From an uncultured Ruminococcus sp. (GTDB lineage: Bacteria > Bacillota > Clostridia > Lachnospirales > Lachnospiraceae), in NCBI GenBank assembly GCA_900544395.1, contig UQVC01000002.1, positions 1 through 64,000 on the forward strand: DNA of 64,000 nucleotides, read 5' to 3'. The notes below the pieces were generated by a model, which was given only the letters and a program-made list of their open reading frames with translations, searched no databases and was not told the DNA's origin. Within the stretch, counting starts at the first letter, position 1. The number at the start of each line of letters is the position of its first letter. Shown here one piece after another: positions 26,993 to 36,701 of the stretch. The translations under genes were made by a program, and so were the position numbers.

Positions 26993-29410
26993 CTATTGCT
27001 TCAGCAGCTCCTGTGCATAATACACAGACTGCATCGCATCTTTTCCATAAAAATCGGCTCCGATCATATCAGCATATTCCTGATTCAAGACAGCGCCTCC
27101 TACCATCACTTTACACCACGGCGCTTTTTCTCTGAGCTGGCGGATCGTCTCTTCCATACTGACAACAGTCGTTGTCATCAGAGCACTTAATCCCACCAGA
27201 CGGATCTGCTGTGCAACCACCGTATCCACAATATTCTCCGGCGGTACATCTTTTCCTAAGTCTACCACGTCAAAACTGTAATTTTCCAGCAGAACCTTCA
27301 CAATATTTTTCCCGATATCGTGAATATCTCCTTTCACAGTAGCAAGTAGGATCTTTTCCTTTTTCTCCTGCACATCGCCTTGCTTCTCCATCCCCTCTTT
27401 CAGCACTGCAAAGGCCGATTTTGCCGCTTCTGCACTCATCAAAAGCTGAGGCAAAAAGACCGTTCCTTTTTCAAATCCTTTTCCTACAGCATCCAATGCG
27501 GGGATCAACGATGCATTGATGATATCCAGTGGCTTTTTCTCCTGGATCAGCAGCCGGGTAATCTGATGAGCTTCTTCTTTTAAGCCCTTTTCAATTGCCG
27601 CCTGAAGTGTCATCTGATCACCATCTCTCTGCCCTATTCTCTTGCTGTCTTTTCCCGGCGCCGCTGCAAATTGGACATTAGAACCTCCATATCTGGCAAT
27701 ATAAGCCTCACAATTGGAATCCAGATTCATCAGGACATGATATGCAAAATAAGAGCGCATCATATCTTCGGATGCCGGATTGATGATGCCGGCGCTCAGC
27801 CCCTGAAACATCGCCATGGTGTAAAAATTGGCATTGATGATCGGGCGCCCCGGAAGTCCAAAGGAAATATTCGAAACACCCAGCACTGTATTGACACCCA
27901 ATTCATACCGAACTCTGTGCAGCGCCTCCAATGTTGTCTTTGCCCCTTCCGGCTCAGAGCTGACCGTCATAGCCAATACATCGATCACCAGGTCTTTCTT
28001 TTCAATTCCATACTTTGCAGCCTCCCGGATGATCTTTCTGGCAATCTCCACACGACCATCTGCAGTCTTTGGGATTCCCGTTTCATCCAGAGTCAGACCG
28101 ATCACCACACCCCCATATTTTTGGATCAGAGGAAATACCGCATCCATAGATTCCTGTTTTCCGCTGACAGAATTTACCATCGGTTTCCCATTGTAAATCC
28201 TCATGGCGGCTTCCATCGCCTGGATGTCCACGGTATCGATCTGCAGCGGCAGGCTGGTCACACTCTGCAGCTCTGTAATCACTTCTTTCATCATAGACAC
28301 TTCGTCAATATCAGGAAGTCCCACATTCACATCCAGAATGTGCGCTCCATAATCCTGCTGCATGATCCCTTCTTTGAGGATATAATCCAGATCATGCTCT
28401 TTGAGCGCCTGTTTGAATTTCTTCTTTCCGGTAGGGTTGATCCGTTCTCCGATGATCTTAGATCCTGTTCCAAGCATCACCGCCTGCCCGTAAGAAGATA
28501 CAACAGTATCTGTTTTTTTCTCCGGTGTTTTGACTATGCATCCTTTGCACCGGCTGATCATCGCCTGAATGTGAGCAGGTGTGGTGCCACAGCATCCGCC
28601 GATCACACAGGCTCCCATCTCCACGATTTGCTCCATTGTTTCTGCAAACTGTTCCGGTTCCACATCATAATAGGTCTCCCCGTTTCGCTGCTTTGGAAGT
28701 CCTGCATTTGGTTTGACGATTACCGGCAAAGAAGTATATTGCAGAATTTCCTGCAAGACCGGCAGCATCTGCCCCGGCCCCATTCCACAGTTGATCCCCA
28801 GAGCATCCACACGAAGCCCTTCCAGAAGTGCCACAACAGAAAGGACATCTGCCCCGGTTAAAAGCTTGCCTCTCTCATCAAAAATAGTCGTGACAAACAC
28901 CGGAAGGCTGGTATTCTCCTTCGCCGCAAGGACAGCTGCTTTCAGCTCATAAGTATCGCTCATGGTCTCAATGTGGATCAAATCTGCTCCGGCTTCTTCG
29001 CCATAAATCATCACTTCTTTGAATGCTTCATAAGCAGTCTCAAACTCCAGATCTCCCATAGGCTTTAACAGTTTCCCGGTGGGTCCGATATCCAGCGCGG
29101 TATAGACCTTGCGTCCGTCCCTTGCCTCTTGCTTTGCTGCTTCTTTCACATGGGAAACTGCTGCAAAAACAATGTCTTTTAACGAGCATCTGTCATCATG
29201 AAACTTCAATGCATTGGCGCCAAATGTATTCGTCAGTATGATATCACTTCCCGCCTCCACATAACTGCGGTGGATTTCCCGCACCGCTTCTGCATGTGTC
29301 AGATTCCACGTCTCCGGCAGTTCTCCCGGAAGAAGCCCCTTTGCCTGAAGCAATGTTCCCATTCCACCGTCAAAAAATAAAAGTTCTTTTCCCAAGCGTT
29401 CTAAAATCAT
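26993..29410 (-). CDS. metH: Cobalamin-dependent methionine synthase, catalytic part
   Basis: An 805-residue MetH lacking the reactivation domain, which is encoded by the preceding gene. In order: homocysteine domain (1-300; zinc cysteines in GINCGMGP and GGCCGTTP), methyltetrahydrofolate domain (about 310-580; GERINPTGKKKFKQAL), B12 cap (about 600-690) and B12-binding domain with VKGDIHDIGKNIV, whose DxHxxG histidine ligates cobalt. It transfers a methyl group from methyl-THF to homocysteine. Its start overlaps the stop of the activation gene by 4 bases. Confidence 0.95.
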   Translation of the reverse strand: MILERLGKELLFFDGGMGTLLQAKGLLPGELPETWNLTHAEAVREIHRSYVEAGSDIILTNTFGANALKFHDDRCSLKDIVFAAVSHVKEAAKQEARDGRKVYTALDIGPTGKLLKPMGDLEFETAYEAFKEVMIYGEEAGADLIHIETMSDTYELKAAVLAAKENTSLPVFVTTIFDERGKLLTGADVLSVVALLEGLRVDALGINCGMGPGQMLPVLQEILQYTSLPVIVKPNAGLPKQRNGETYYDVEPEQFAETMEQIVEMGACVIGGCCGTTPAHIQAMISRCKGCIVKTPEKKTDTVVSSYGQAVMLGTGSKIIGERINPTGKKKFKQALKEHDLDYILKEGIMQQDYGAHILDVNVGLPDIDEVSMMKEVITELQSVTSLPLQIDTVDIQAMEAAMRIYNGKPMVNSVSGKQESMDAVFPLIQKYGGVVIGLTLDETGIPKTADGRVEIARKIIREAAKYGIEKKDLVIDVLAMTVSSEPEGAKTTLEALHRVRYELGVNTVLGVSNISFGLPGRPIINANFYTMAMFQGLSAGIINPASEDMMRSYFAYHVLMNLDSNCEAYIARYGGSNVQFAAAPGKDSKRIGQRDGDQMTLQAAIEKGLKEEAHQITRLLIQEKKPLDIINASLIPALDAVGKGFEKGTVFLPQLLMSAEAAKSAFAVLKEGMEKQGDVQEKKEKILLATVKGDIHDIGKNIVKVLLENYSFDVVDLGKDVPPENIVDTVVAQQIRLVGLSALMTTTVVSMEETIRQLREKAPWCKVMVGGAVLNQEYADMIGADFYGKDAMQSVYYAQELLKQ

Positions 29411-30057
29411 ATCGTATCCCTTCTATATTCACAGTCCTTTTTTTCGCAGCTCTCACACCCCTGTATCGGACAGCGTTCTTTGATCCTGCTCATCCCGATT
29501 ACTGCAGTCACAGATTTGGTGGGAGTCATCATAAAGCTGTCCGTCATCGTCAGTCCGATGTTCTTTGCACAATCCAACATCTGCATCAGCGGCTTCTGAT
29601 ACTGAATATCAAAATCACCATATCCCGGGCTGAACCGGGGACGCAGATACCACCCATTTGTTTCCTGCTCTGCTGCCATTTTCTCCTGGCAGGAATCACA
29701 ATATTCTTCCAACATGGCTGCCGCACAGGATTGCAGCACAACCGCTTTTGCCATATCTGTCAGAGAAGTCCTTGTGATCAGACGATCCACTCCCGTTCCC
29801 AGTGTGGCTCCAAACAAAATCAGCTTTTCACAATTTTTCAGATTTCTGCCCAGACTCTTACTTTGCATCTGGACATTCCCGATTTGAAAGCACTCCTCGT
29901 TCTGATGCTGTAAGTCAAAAATACGGCAGATGGATTTCGGACTTGCCGCCAGATGCAGACTCTCAAAAGAGTCTGCAATCAAAGCAAGTGTCTGTTCATC
30001 TACCGCATTCCTTCCATAGCCCAGATAACGGATAGCTTCTTTTGTCATTCTATCCAT
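29407..30057 (-). CDS. Methionine synthase activation-domain protein
   Basis: A 216-residue stand-alone version of the MetH C-terminal (AdoMet-binding) domain, which methylates cob(II)alamin reductively to restore activity. The diagnostic motif RPRFSPGYGDF is at about residues 139-149. The C-terminus is rich in cysteine (ERCPIQGCESCEKKDCEYR), unlike E. coli MetH, which might hold an iron-sulfur or metal centre; that is inference. It lies 12 bases after metF and overlaps metH as ATGA, so the two parts are made together. Confidence 0.92.
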   Translation of the reverse strand: MDRMTKEAIRYLGYGRNAVDEQTLALIADSFESLHLAASPKSICRIFDLQHQNEECFQIGNVQMQSKSLGRNLKNCEKLILFGATLGTGVDRLITRTSLTDMAKAVVLQSCAAAMLEEYCDSCQEKMAAEQETNGWYLRPRFSPGYGDFDIQYQKPLMQMLDCAKNIGLTMTDSFMMTPTKSVTAVIGMSRIKERCPIQGCESCEKKDCEYRRDTI

Positions 30058-30069
30058 AAATCGGTTCTC

Positions 30070-30939
30070 CTAGCATTTGATAATTTCTGAAATATTGTGC
30101 ATGATCGCTGCCGCTATTTCTGGTTTATTCATGGAATAGATATGGATATTCTTCACTCCATTTGCCAGCAGGTCTATGATCTGATCGGTAGCATATGCGA
30201 TTCCAGCCTGTTCCATTGCTTTCGGAGAATCTCCGAACCGATCCAGAATCGCCTGAAATCGTCTCGGAAATACTGTTCCGGAAAGTTCACAGCTTCTCTT
30301 CATCTGTCTCGCGCTTGTGATCGGCATAATCCCCGGAAGTACCGGAACCGTGATTCCTGCCTCACGGATACGATAGAGAAAATTGTAATGAATATCATTG
30401 TCAAAAAACATCTGGGTCGTCAAAAAATCTACACCACTGTCCACTTTCTGCTTTAAATACTTGATGTCATCCTCTTTGTGTTCATTTTCCACATGTCCTT
30501 CCGGATAACACGCAGCTCCAATGCAGAAATCCCCATGCTTTCGGATCTCCTCCACCAGTTCGCAGGCATAATGAAACCGGTCTTCCGAAGGAAATACCAT
30601 ATCTTTCAAGATGTCTCCCCGAAGAGCCAGGATATTTTCGATCCCTTGCTCCTTCAAGTCTGTGATGACTTTTCGCACCTCTTCTTTGGTAGAAGAAGCA
30701 CAGGTCAGATGTGCCAGACTCTCCACATGCAGATCATGCTTAATATAAGATGCGATCCTGGCTGTATTCTTGCTGGTGCCGCCGCCTGCCCCGTATGTCA
30801 CGCTGATAAACTCCGGTCCCAGCTTTGCCATCTCGTCCGCTGCCTGTATTACTTTCTCATATCCCGCATCGGTCTTTGGCGGAAAAATCTCAAAGGAAAT
30901 ATGTATCCTGTCTTCTCTCAGTCTGTCAATAATCTTCAT
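30070..30939 (-). CDS. metF: 5,10-Methylenetetrahydrofolate reductase
   Basis: A 289-residue FAD-dependent TIM-barrel enzyme giving methyl-THF for MetH. Visible family motifs: ISFEIFPPKTDAGYEKV (catalytic glutamate near residue 18), FISVTYGAGGGTS, ILALRGD, GAACYPEGH, DFLTTQMFFDN and PGIMPITS. Standard length for the E. coli-like form; no partner metV gene is adjacent. Starts 27 bases after the glgA stop with ACAGGAGAA as ribosome site. No SAM or T-box riboswitch lies in that short gap. Confidence 0.95.
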   Translation of the reverse strand: MKIIDRLREDRIHISFEIFPPKTDAGYEKVIQAADEMAKLGPEFISVTYGAGGGTSKNTARIASYIKHDLHVESLAHLTCASSTKEEVRKVITDLKEQGIENILALRGDILKDMVFPSEDRFHYACELVEEIRKHGDFCIGAACYPEGHVENEHKEDDIKYLKQKVDSGVDFLTTQMFFDNDIHYNFLYRIREAGITVPVLPGIMPITSARQMKRSCELSGTVFPRRFQAILDRFGDSPKAMEQAGIAYATDQIIDLLANGVKNIHIYSMNKPEIAAAIMHNISEIIKC

Positions 30940-30966
30940 GCATTTTTCTCCTGTGTATCTTTTTTT

Positions 30967-32415
30967 CTATTCGCCGATTAGGCTTGTGTATAACGCTTCA
31001 TACTGTTTTGCAGAATTCTTCCATGAGAAATCCTGTTCCATAGCACGTTCTACGATCTTGTTCCAGTCTCGCTTCTTATCATAGTAGATATGCTCTGCAT
31101 ACCGGACTGTATTCAACATCTCATGAGCATTGTAATTTGAAAAACTAAATCCCGTACCGGTCTTTTCAAATTCATTATACGGCTCTACCGTGTCTTTGAG
31201 TCCGCCAGTCTCTCTTACGATCGGAAGCGTACCATAGCGCAGACTCATCAGCTGGCTCAGTCCACATGGCTCAAAGAGAGACGGCATCAAAAAGGCATCT
31301 GCAGAAGCATAGATTTTATGAGAAAGATCTTCCGAATAGAAAATATTCGCTGACACTTTTCCAGAATATTTCCATGCAAAGTGGCGGAACATATTCTCAT
31401 ATTTTGCTTCTCCCGTTCCCAGAACCACAATCTGTACTGCGTCCTGACAAAGTTCATCCATGACATAGTCGATCAGATCAAAACCTTTCTGATCGGTCAG
31501 TCTGGAAACAATCCCAAGCATCATCACTTTGGAGTCTTTCTCCAGCCCCAGCTCTTCCTGTAAGGAAAGTTTATTGGACGCTTTGTTCTTGCGGAATGTG
31601 TCTACCGTAAATCTCTTGGCGATCCGTGGATCTTTAAACGGACAGTACTCGTCATAATCCAGCCCGTTTACAATTCCGCAAAGGTCATTGGATCTTGCCG
31701 TCATCAATCCGTCCAGCCCTTCTCCAAAGAATGGAGTTTTGATCTCCTGCGCATACGTCTGACTGACTGTTGTTACTTTATCCGCGTAAACAATCCCTCC
31801 TTTGAGCAGATTCGCATCTTTATATGCCTCCAGCTTATCCGGAGCAAAATAGTATTCCGGCAGTCCCGTGATCTGACGGACTGTGCTGGTGTCCCATACT
31901 CCCTGGAACTTCAGGTTATGGATCGTCATCACGCTTTTAATGCCACGGTAATATTCTCCCAAGAAACGGAAGTTATCCAGATAAACCGGGATCAGTCCGG
32001 TCTGCCAGTCATGACAGTGGATCAGTTCCGGACGAAAACCGATCACCGGCAGGATACTCAGCACAGCTTTTGAGAAAAACGCAAACTTTTCAATATTCCA
32101 CCTCGGATCCCCATCATATGGTGCAAATCCGCTGAAATAATATTCGTTGTCAATAAAGTAAAATGTGATCTCATCCTGTACATATTTTAAAATTCCCACA
32201 TACCGGTCTTCTCCTGCCAGGTTCATATAAAAATGATCTACATACTCCAGCTGATCTTTCCATTTCTGGTTCATACAGGCATACTTTGGAAGTACGACCC
32301 GGACATCATACTTTTTCTTATCAAAATATTTCGGAAGTGAACCAACCACATCCGCCAGTCCTCCTGTTTTGATAAACGGCACACATTCTGAAGATGCAAA
32401 CAAAATATTCTTCAT
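30967..32415 (-). CDS. glgA: Glycogen synthase
   Basis: A 482-residue GT5 glycogen synthase that adds glucose from ADP-glucose to alpha-1,4-glucan. The N-terminal motif KTGGLADVVGSLP contains the KxGGL nucleotide-sugar site, and the C-terminal domain has PSLFEPCGLSQLMSLRYGTLPIVRETGGL (in part: EPCGLSQLMSLRYG). Family length is normal. It leads a run of same-strand genes into metF, with no other glg gene nearby, so its placement is unusual. Confidence 0.96.
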   Translation of the reverse strand: MKNILFASSECVPFIKTGGLADVVGSLPKYFDKKKYDVRVVLPKYACMNQKWKDQLEYVDHFYMNLAGEDRYVGILKYVQDEITFYFIDNEYYFSGFAPYDGDPRWNIEKFAFFSKAVLSILPVIGFRPELIHCHDWQTGLIPVYLDNFRFLGEYYRGIKSVMTIHNLKFQGVWDTSTVRQITGLPEYYFAPDKLEAYKDANLLKGGIVYADKVTTVSQTYAQEIKTPFFGEGLDGLMTARSNDLCGIVNGLDYDEYCPFKDPRIAKRFTVDTFRKNKASNKLSLQEELGLEKDSKVMMLGIVSRLTDQKGFDLIDYVMDELCQDAVQIVVLGTGEAKYENMFRHFAWKYSGKVSANIFYSEDLSHKIYASADAFLMPSLFEPCGLSQLMSLRYGTLPIVRETGGLKDTVEPYNEFEKTGTGFSFSNYNAHEMLNTVRYAEHIYYDKKRDWNKIVERAMEQDFSWKNSAKQYEALYTSLIGE

Positions 32416-32465
32416 AAACTTTCCCTCCCATTTTCTTCCGTTTTACTAAGCCAGTATTTTTCTAC

Positions 32466-32493
32466 ATTATACTCCATTTTCAGAAGATTGCAA
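32466..32493 (-). promoter_or_regulatory. Promoter of glgA
   Basis: TTGCAA (32488-32493), 16 bases and TATAAT (32466-32471) on the minus strand, just after the spo0A stop. Confidence 0.65.
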
Positions 32494-32508
32494 AGGTTTC
32501 CAACTGTT

Positions 32509-33300
32509 TTATCTGTGTTTGTATTCCAACTGGATTGTGTCTGCGATCAGTGCCACAAATTCCGAATTCGTCGGTTTCCCTTTCCCGGTACTGACTGTAT
32601 AGCCAAACAGTTCGTCCAGTGTATCCAACTTTCCTCTGTTCCAGGCCACTTCGATGGCATGACGGATGGCACGCTCCACACGGCTGGATGTTGTCTGATA
32701 CCGCTTGGCAACTGTCGGATACAGCACTTTTGTGATCGCATTCAACACATCCATGTCCTGAACCGCCATCATGATGGAATCCCGCAGATAATGATAGCCT
32801 TTGATGTGAGCCGGAATCCCGATCTCATGGAGCAGGTTTGTCACCCGGTTTTCCAAATCCCCTTCTCTGACACACGGAACCGGTGATGACAGATCCTCAT
32901 TCCTTCTTTCGCAGCTTCTTGCGGGTCTTCTGACTGTTTTGATCCGATTTACCAACATTTCATTGTTAAATGGTTTCATGATATAGTAACTTGCTCCTCG
33001 ATTGAATGCATCTTCTGTAATCTGTTCCTGGCCGACTGCTGTCACGACAATAAAGTCCGGATGCTTGTTTACGGTTTGATCCTGATTGATCTTTTCCATC
33101 ACCGTCAGTCCGTCCATCTTGGGCATGATCAGATCCAATAATACGACATCCGGCTGCTTATTTCGGATGATCTGACACATTTCTTCCCCATTTTTTGCTT
33201 TTCCGACAACATGCAGTTCCTCATCCATATTGATGATTTCCTCCAAAAGATCCAAAATCCTTTCATTATCGTCAGCAATCGCCACATTCACACGTTCCAT
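32509..33300 (-). CDS. spo0A: Stage 0 sporulation protein A
   Basis: A 263-residue master regulator of sporulation. ATG 33300 follows GAGAGGGAG. The receiver domain (1-125) has the acidic pair in IADDNERIL, the phosphorylated aspartate in [13 protein letters not shown] and the conserved lysine in YIMKPF. The C-terminal sigma-factor-contacting DNA-binding domain includes [19 protein letters not shown] and [24 protein letters not shown] (shown in parts). It follows spoIVB as in Bacillus. Two 0A boxes upstream suggest autoregulation. Confidence 0.98.
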   Translation of the reverse strand: MERVNVAIADDNERILDLLEEIINMDEELHVVGKAKNGEEMCQIIRNKQPDVVLLDLIMPKMDGLTVMEKINQDQTVNKHPDFIVVTAVGQEQITEDAFNRGASYYIMKPFNNEMLVNRIKTVRRPARSCERRNEDLSSPVPCVREGDLENRVTNLLHEIGIPAHIKGYHYLRDSIMMAVQDMDVLNAITKVLYPTVAKRYQTTSSRVERAIRHAIEVAWNRGKLDTLDELFGYTVSTGKGKPTNSEFVALIADTIQLEYKHR

Positions 33301-33398
33301 TTTCTCTCTCCCTCTCAATCAATTCCTGAACCTAAACGCCACGCTTTCCATTATAGACACCCCATTCTCACAAAAGCAAGGAAATCAGTCAGACCTTA

Positions 33399-33428
33399 TT
33401 CGACAAAACTAGGCAGAAAGATTCGACA
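33399..33428 (-). promoter_or_regulatory. Two 0A boxes upstream of spo0A
   Basis: TGTCGAA occurs twice on the minus strand, at 33399-33405 (in TTTTGTCGAATAA) and 33422-33428 (in GTTGTCGAATC), 23 bases apart. Both match the Spo0A box core exactly. The upstream one lies inside the last codons of spoIVB. A candidate TATAAT sits at about 33350, downstream of both. Confidence 0.7.
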
Positions 33429-34470
33429 ACATATTCTCTATGAAGATTCCATATCCTTTTGCAGCGTCCTGGATAAACACGTGTGTTACTGCTCCGATCA
33501 GCTTCCCATTCTGTAAAATCGGGCTTCCGCTCATCCCCTGGATGATCCCGCCGGTCTGTTCCAGAAGTCGGGGATCCGTAATTTCGATCACAATCCCTTT
33601 GTTGATTTCCTGTCCGGAATCGTCGATATCTGTCACCTGAATGTCGTAATCTTCTACTCTTCCATCCACAAAGCATCGGATCGTCGCTTTCCCTTTCTGG
33701 ATCTCCTGTCTTTCCGCAACTGGAACCAGCATCTCCTCCTCAAAAACCTCTTCTGGTTCTTCCACGGTTCCATAAATTCCTGCATCTGTATTCCTCTGGA
33801 TCGTTCCCAGCCGGTTATATCGACTGTACACGATCATCCCTTCCATACTTCCCGGAATCCCGTTTTCCCCTTTTTGGATAGAATGGATACTGGTCTTATA
33901 CAAACTCCCCTGATGAATGGACAGAAGTGCACTGGTATCCATATCATGGATCCCATGTCCCAGCGCTCCAAAACGGCCATCCTGTGTCATAAATGTAAGT
34001 GTCCCCAAGCCCTGCACATTATCCCGCACCCAGATTCCCAGTTTATACTCCCCTTCCGGACAAAGCACGGCTTTCAGGCGGACTGTCACTTCTTTCTCCT
34101 CTCTTCGCAATGACAATGCCACTTCCCCGTCATCCAGTTGCTCCAGTTTCTGGAACAGTTGTTTTTTATTTCGGATCGGCTCCTGATCCACCGCCACAAT
34201 GTAATCCCCCGGATAGACCAGTCTCTCTGCCGGACAATACGTTTCTCCGTCCGCCCCTGTGATCTGATCCGTTCCCAACACAAGCACTCCATCGGTCTCC
34301 ATATAGATTCCAACCGGCATTCCACCAACGAAAACTTCCTCCCCGGTGACGGACTGTGCACTGGCTTCCTGTGCGCTTACCTGCTCCTGCACTTTCGGTG
34401 CAGATGCGCAGCCGCCAAGCAGTATCCATCCCAACAGCACAACCGCCATCTGTCGGCTTTTTCTTTTCAT
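33409..34470 (-). CDS. spoIVB: SpoIVB serine peptidase
   Basis: A 353-residue S55 peptidase, made in the forespore, that triggers SpoIVFB and pro-sigma-K processing. ATG 34470 has AAAGGA at 10 bases; a GTG at 34479 is too close. The N-terminus is hydrophobic and ends in LLGGC, a possible lipobox. A PDZ domain occupies about 95-150, the catalytic histidine is in FGALGHGIHD, and the nucleophile serine is in GGIIQGMSGSPIL. It sits between recN and spo0A as in Bacillus. Confidence 0.96.
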   Translation of the reverse strand: MKRKSRQMAVVLLGWILLGGCASAPKVQEQVSAQEASAQSVTGEEVFVGGMPVGIYMETDGVLVLGTDQITGADGETYCPAERLVYPGDYIVAVDQEPIRNKKQLFQKLEQLDDGEVALSLRREEKEVTVRLKAVLCPEGEYKLGIWVRDNVQGLGTLTFMTQDGRFGALGHGIHDMDTSALLSIHQGSLYKTSIHSIQKGENGIPGSMEGMIVYSRYNRLGTIQRNTDAGIYGTVEEPEEVFEEEMLVPVAERQEIQKGKATIRCFVDGRVEDYDIQVTDIDDSGQEINKGIVIEITDPRLLEQTGGIIQGMSGSPILQNGKLIGAVTHVFIQDAAKGYGIFIENMLSNLSA

Positions 34471-34493
34471 CCCTGTCACATCCTTTCTGCATT

Positions 34494-34518
34494 AAAAAAC
34501 GGACACCTTCTGGTGTCC
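34494..34518 (-). terminator. recN terminator
   Basis: GGACACC (34501-34507) pairs with GGTGTCC (34512-34518), with GTTTTTT following on the minus strand. A CATACTA box (34523-34529), the sigma-F/G-type -10, lies just upstream of the stem, so the spoIVB start site may fall inside its first arm. Confidence 0.85.
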
Positions 34519-34558
34519 ATTTTAGTATGTGACATTTTTTTATTTTCACACTGGAAGT

Positions 34559-36232
34559 CTACGCTCTTTTTGCCATTTCTTTCATTTCTTTTGCACTGTC
34601 CAAAATTGTCTGAGTAACAGTAGCTCCTCCAAGCAGACGTGCCAGTTCCCCAATGGATGCTTCTTCATCCAGAGGTGTGATTCCCGTCTTGGTGCTCACT
34701 TTATCTGTCTGTTTTCGAATCAGATAATGAGCATCTGCTGCCGCTGCGATCTGAGGCAGATGTGTGATACAGATCACTTGTCGCTTCTGCCCGATGATAT
34801 GCAGCTTCTCCGCCACTTTTCCTGCTGTGATCCCACTGATCCCGGAATCAATTTCATCAAAGATCAAAGTCGGCGTATCTTCTTTATCTGCCAGTACCGT
34901 CTTGATCGCAAGAAGAATCCTGGAAAGCTCTCCTCCTGATACCGTGGTTCCCAACGGTTTGGGCGGTTCTCCCGGATTGACGGAAATAAAAAATTCTGCA
35001 TCATCCATTCCGGATGCCGACATCTTCGCCTCTGACGAAAACCGCATTTCCAACTGCACATCCAGAAAATTCAGATCTTCCAGACCTTTTTTGATTTCTT
35101 TTGTGAAAGAAACCGCTGCTCTTTTTCTGATTTTGCTTAATGTCTCCGCACATGCCGTCATTTCTGCTCTTGCCGCCTCTGTTTTCTTTTGCAGCATCTC
35201 CAGATAGGTTTCGTAATGTTCCAGTTCATTTAGTCTGTTCCGTTTTTCCTCTGCATATTCCAGAATTTCCTGCACAGTATTTCCATATTTTGCCTTTAAT
35301 CGATTAATCTCATTTAAACGGCCTTCTGTCTCATAAAAATCCTCTTCTGAAAATTCAAAACTTTTTGCATATTCTGCCAGTTCCCGGTTAAAATCATTGA
35401 GCAGACTGTCGATCTCTACCAACTGTCCATAGAGCGCACTGCCCTTCTCGTCAAACTGTTCCACTTCCTGCAAAGACCGGATCGCCCGGCTGAGCAGATC
35501 GCTGGCATTATTCCTGTCATCCTCACTGGTATACTGATAAGTCTCTGCCACAGCGCTGGTCAGTTCTTTACTCCGGGTCATTCTCTGATACAGATTCTCC
35601 AGCTCTTCATCTTCTCCTGCACGCAGATGTGCGCTTTCGATCTCGCGAAGTTCATACTCCGTCAGATCGATCTCCTTGCGCCGTTCTTTTTCTTCCATCC
35701 CGGAAGATTCCAACTCTTTTTTGCAATCCTGATAGATCCGGTACGTTTCTGCCATTTTCTTTTTCGGCTTTTCTACCTGCTCTCTGGCATATACATCCAG
35801 AAATGTGAGATGGTTTCTCCGGTTCAGCAATCGCTGATGCTCATGCTGCTCATGAATATCAATCAGCAGGCTGGCTACATCCCGCAGCACAGACATGGTT
35901 ACAGTCTCGCCGTTGATCTTGCTGACACTTCTTCCTTCCATCAGTTTTCGGCTCAGGATCAGCATGCCTTCTTCCGGAAAAATATCCATCTCTTCCAGCT
36001 GGCGGATCAATTCGGGATTTTCTACAGAAAACATCAGTTCCACCAATCCGAATCTTGCTCCCTTTCGCAGCATATCTGCATTATATCTGCCGCCAAGTGC
36101 CAGGTTCACACTCCCTAAAATAATCGACTTTCCGGCTCCGGTCTCTCCGGTCAGGATATTCAGTCCCGGCTGAAAATCAACTTCCACCTCATCGATCAGT
36201 GCCAGATTTTTTACATGTAAATTTTGCAGCAT
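34559..36232 (-). CDS. recN: DNA repair protein RecN
   Basis: A 557-residue SMC-like ATPase acting early in double-strand-break repair. Walker A is GETGAGKSIILG near residue 30, a long coiled-coil spans roughly 160-370, and the C-terminal head has the signature VSGGELSRI and Walker B TLIFDEIDSGISG. The family motif LIDIHEQHEHQRLL is present. Start is 6 bases after argR; both belong to the nusB-to-recN run. Confidence 0.97.
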   Translation of the reverse strand: MLQNLHVKNLALIDEVEVDFQPGLNILTGETGAGKSIILGSVNLALGGRYNADMLRKGARFGLVELMFSVENPELIRQLEEMDIFPEEGMLILSRKLMEGRSVSKINGETVTMSVLRDVASLLIDIHEQHEHQRLLNRRNHLTFLDVYAREQVEKPKKKMAETYRIYQDCKKELESSGMEEKERRKEIDLTEYELREIESAHLRAGEDEELENLYQRMTRSKELTSAVAETYQYTSEDDRNNASDLLSRAIRSLQEVEQFDEKGSALYGQLVEIDSLLNDFNRELAEYAKSFEFSEEDFYETEGRLNEINRLKAKYGNTVQEILEYAEEKRNRLNELEHYETYLEMLQKKTEAARAEMTACAETLSKIRKRAAVSFTKEIKKGLEDLNFLDVQLEMRFSSEAKMSASGMDDAEFFISVNPGEPPKPLGTTVSGGELSRILLAIKTVLADKEDTPTLIFDEIDSGISGITAGKVAEKLHIIGQKRQVICITHLPQIAAAADAHYLIRKQTDKVSTKTGITPLDEEASIGELARLLGGATVTQTILDSAKEMKEMAKRA

Positions 36233-36238
36233 CTTCTC

Positions 36239-36697
36239 TTACATCCCTTTTGATACAATTTTCCTGATCTTATCCATAATATGCTGGGTGTCTTCCACGC
36301 TTCGGATGGCACACATGATCGTGTCATCCCCGGCGATACATCCCACGACTTCTCTCCACTTCATGGCATCTACTGCAGCTGCAACAGCCATGGCCATTCC
36401 GGAAACCGTTTTGATCACCAGAATATTCTGTGCCATGTCCATAGAAATATACCCATCTTGCAGCACACGGATATATTTTTCATTGATCTCATTGCGTTCC
36501 GGCTCTAACACCACATATTTCTGCCTGGAACCGCCCACAGATACCTTTGTCAGCCGCAGATCCCGGATATCTCTGGATACGGTGGCCTGAGTCACCTTAA
36601 ATCCTTCCCGGTTCAAATATTCTGCCAGTTCCTCCTGGGTCTCAATATCGTGTTGTGTGATCAGTTCTATAATTTTTGCATGACGGCTTACCTTCAT
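36239..36697 (-). CDS. argR: Arginine repressor
   Basis: A 152-residue ArgR/AhrC regulator. The N-terminal winged helix contains TQEELAEYLNREGFKVTQATVSRDI, and the C-terminal domain has the arginine-binding GCIAGDDTIMCAIRS segment (GDDT). It represses arginine synthesis and controls catabolism when arginine-bound as a hexamer. The position before recN is conserved in Firmicutes. Confidence 0.97.
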   Translation of the reverse strand: MKVSRHAKIIELITQHDIETQEELAEYLNREGFKVTQATVSRDIRDLRLTKVSVGGSRQKYVVLEPERNEINEKYIRVLQDGYISMDMAQNILVIKTVSGMAMAVAAAVDAMKWREVVGCIAGDDTIMCAIRSVEDTQHIMDKIRKIVSKGM

Positions 36698-36701
36698 CCT
36701 G

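Noticed and set aside
27671..28861. 396-codon plus-strand open frame
   Set aside because: It is antisense to metH, has no family match and no ribosome site; metH is certain.
30940..30966. SAM riboswitch before metF
   Set aside because: Only 27 bases separate glgA and metF, too short for any S-box aptamer.
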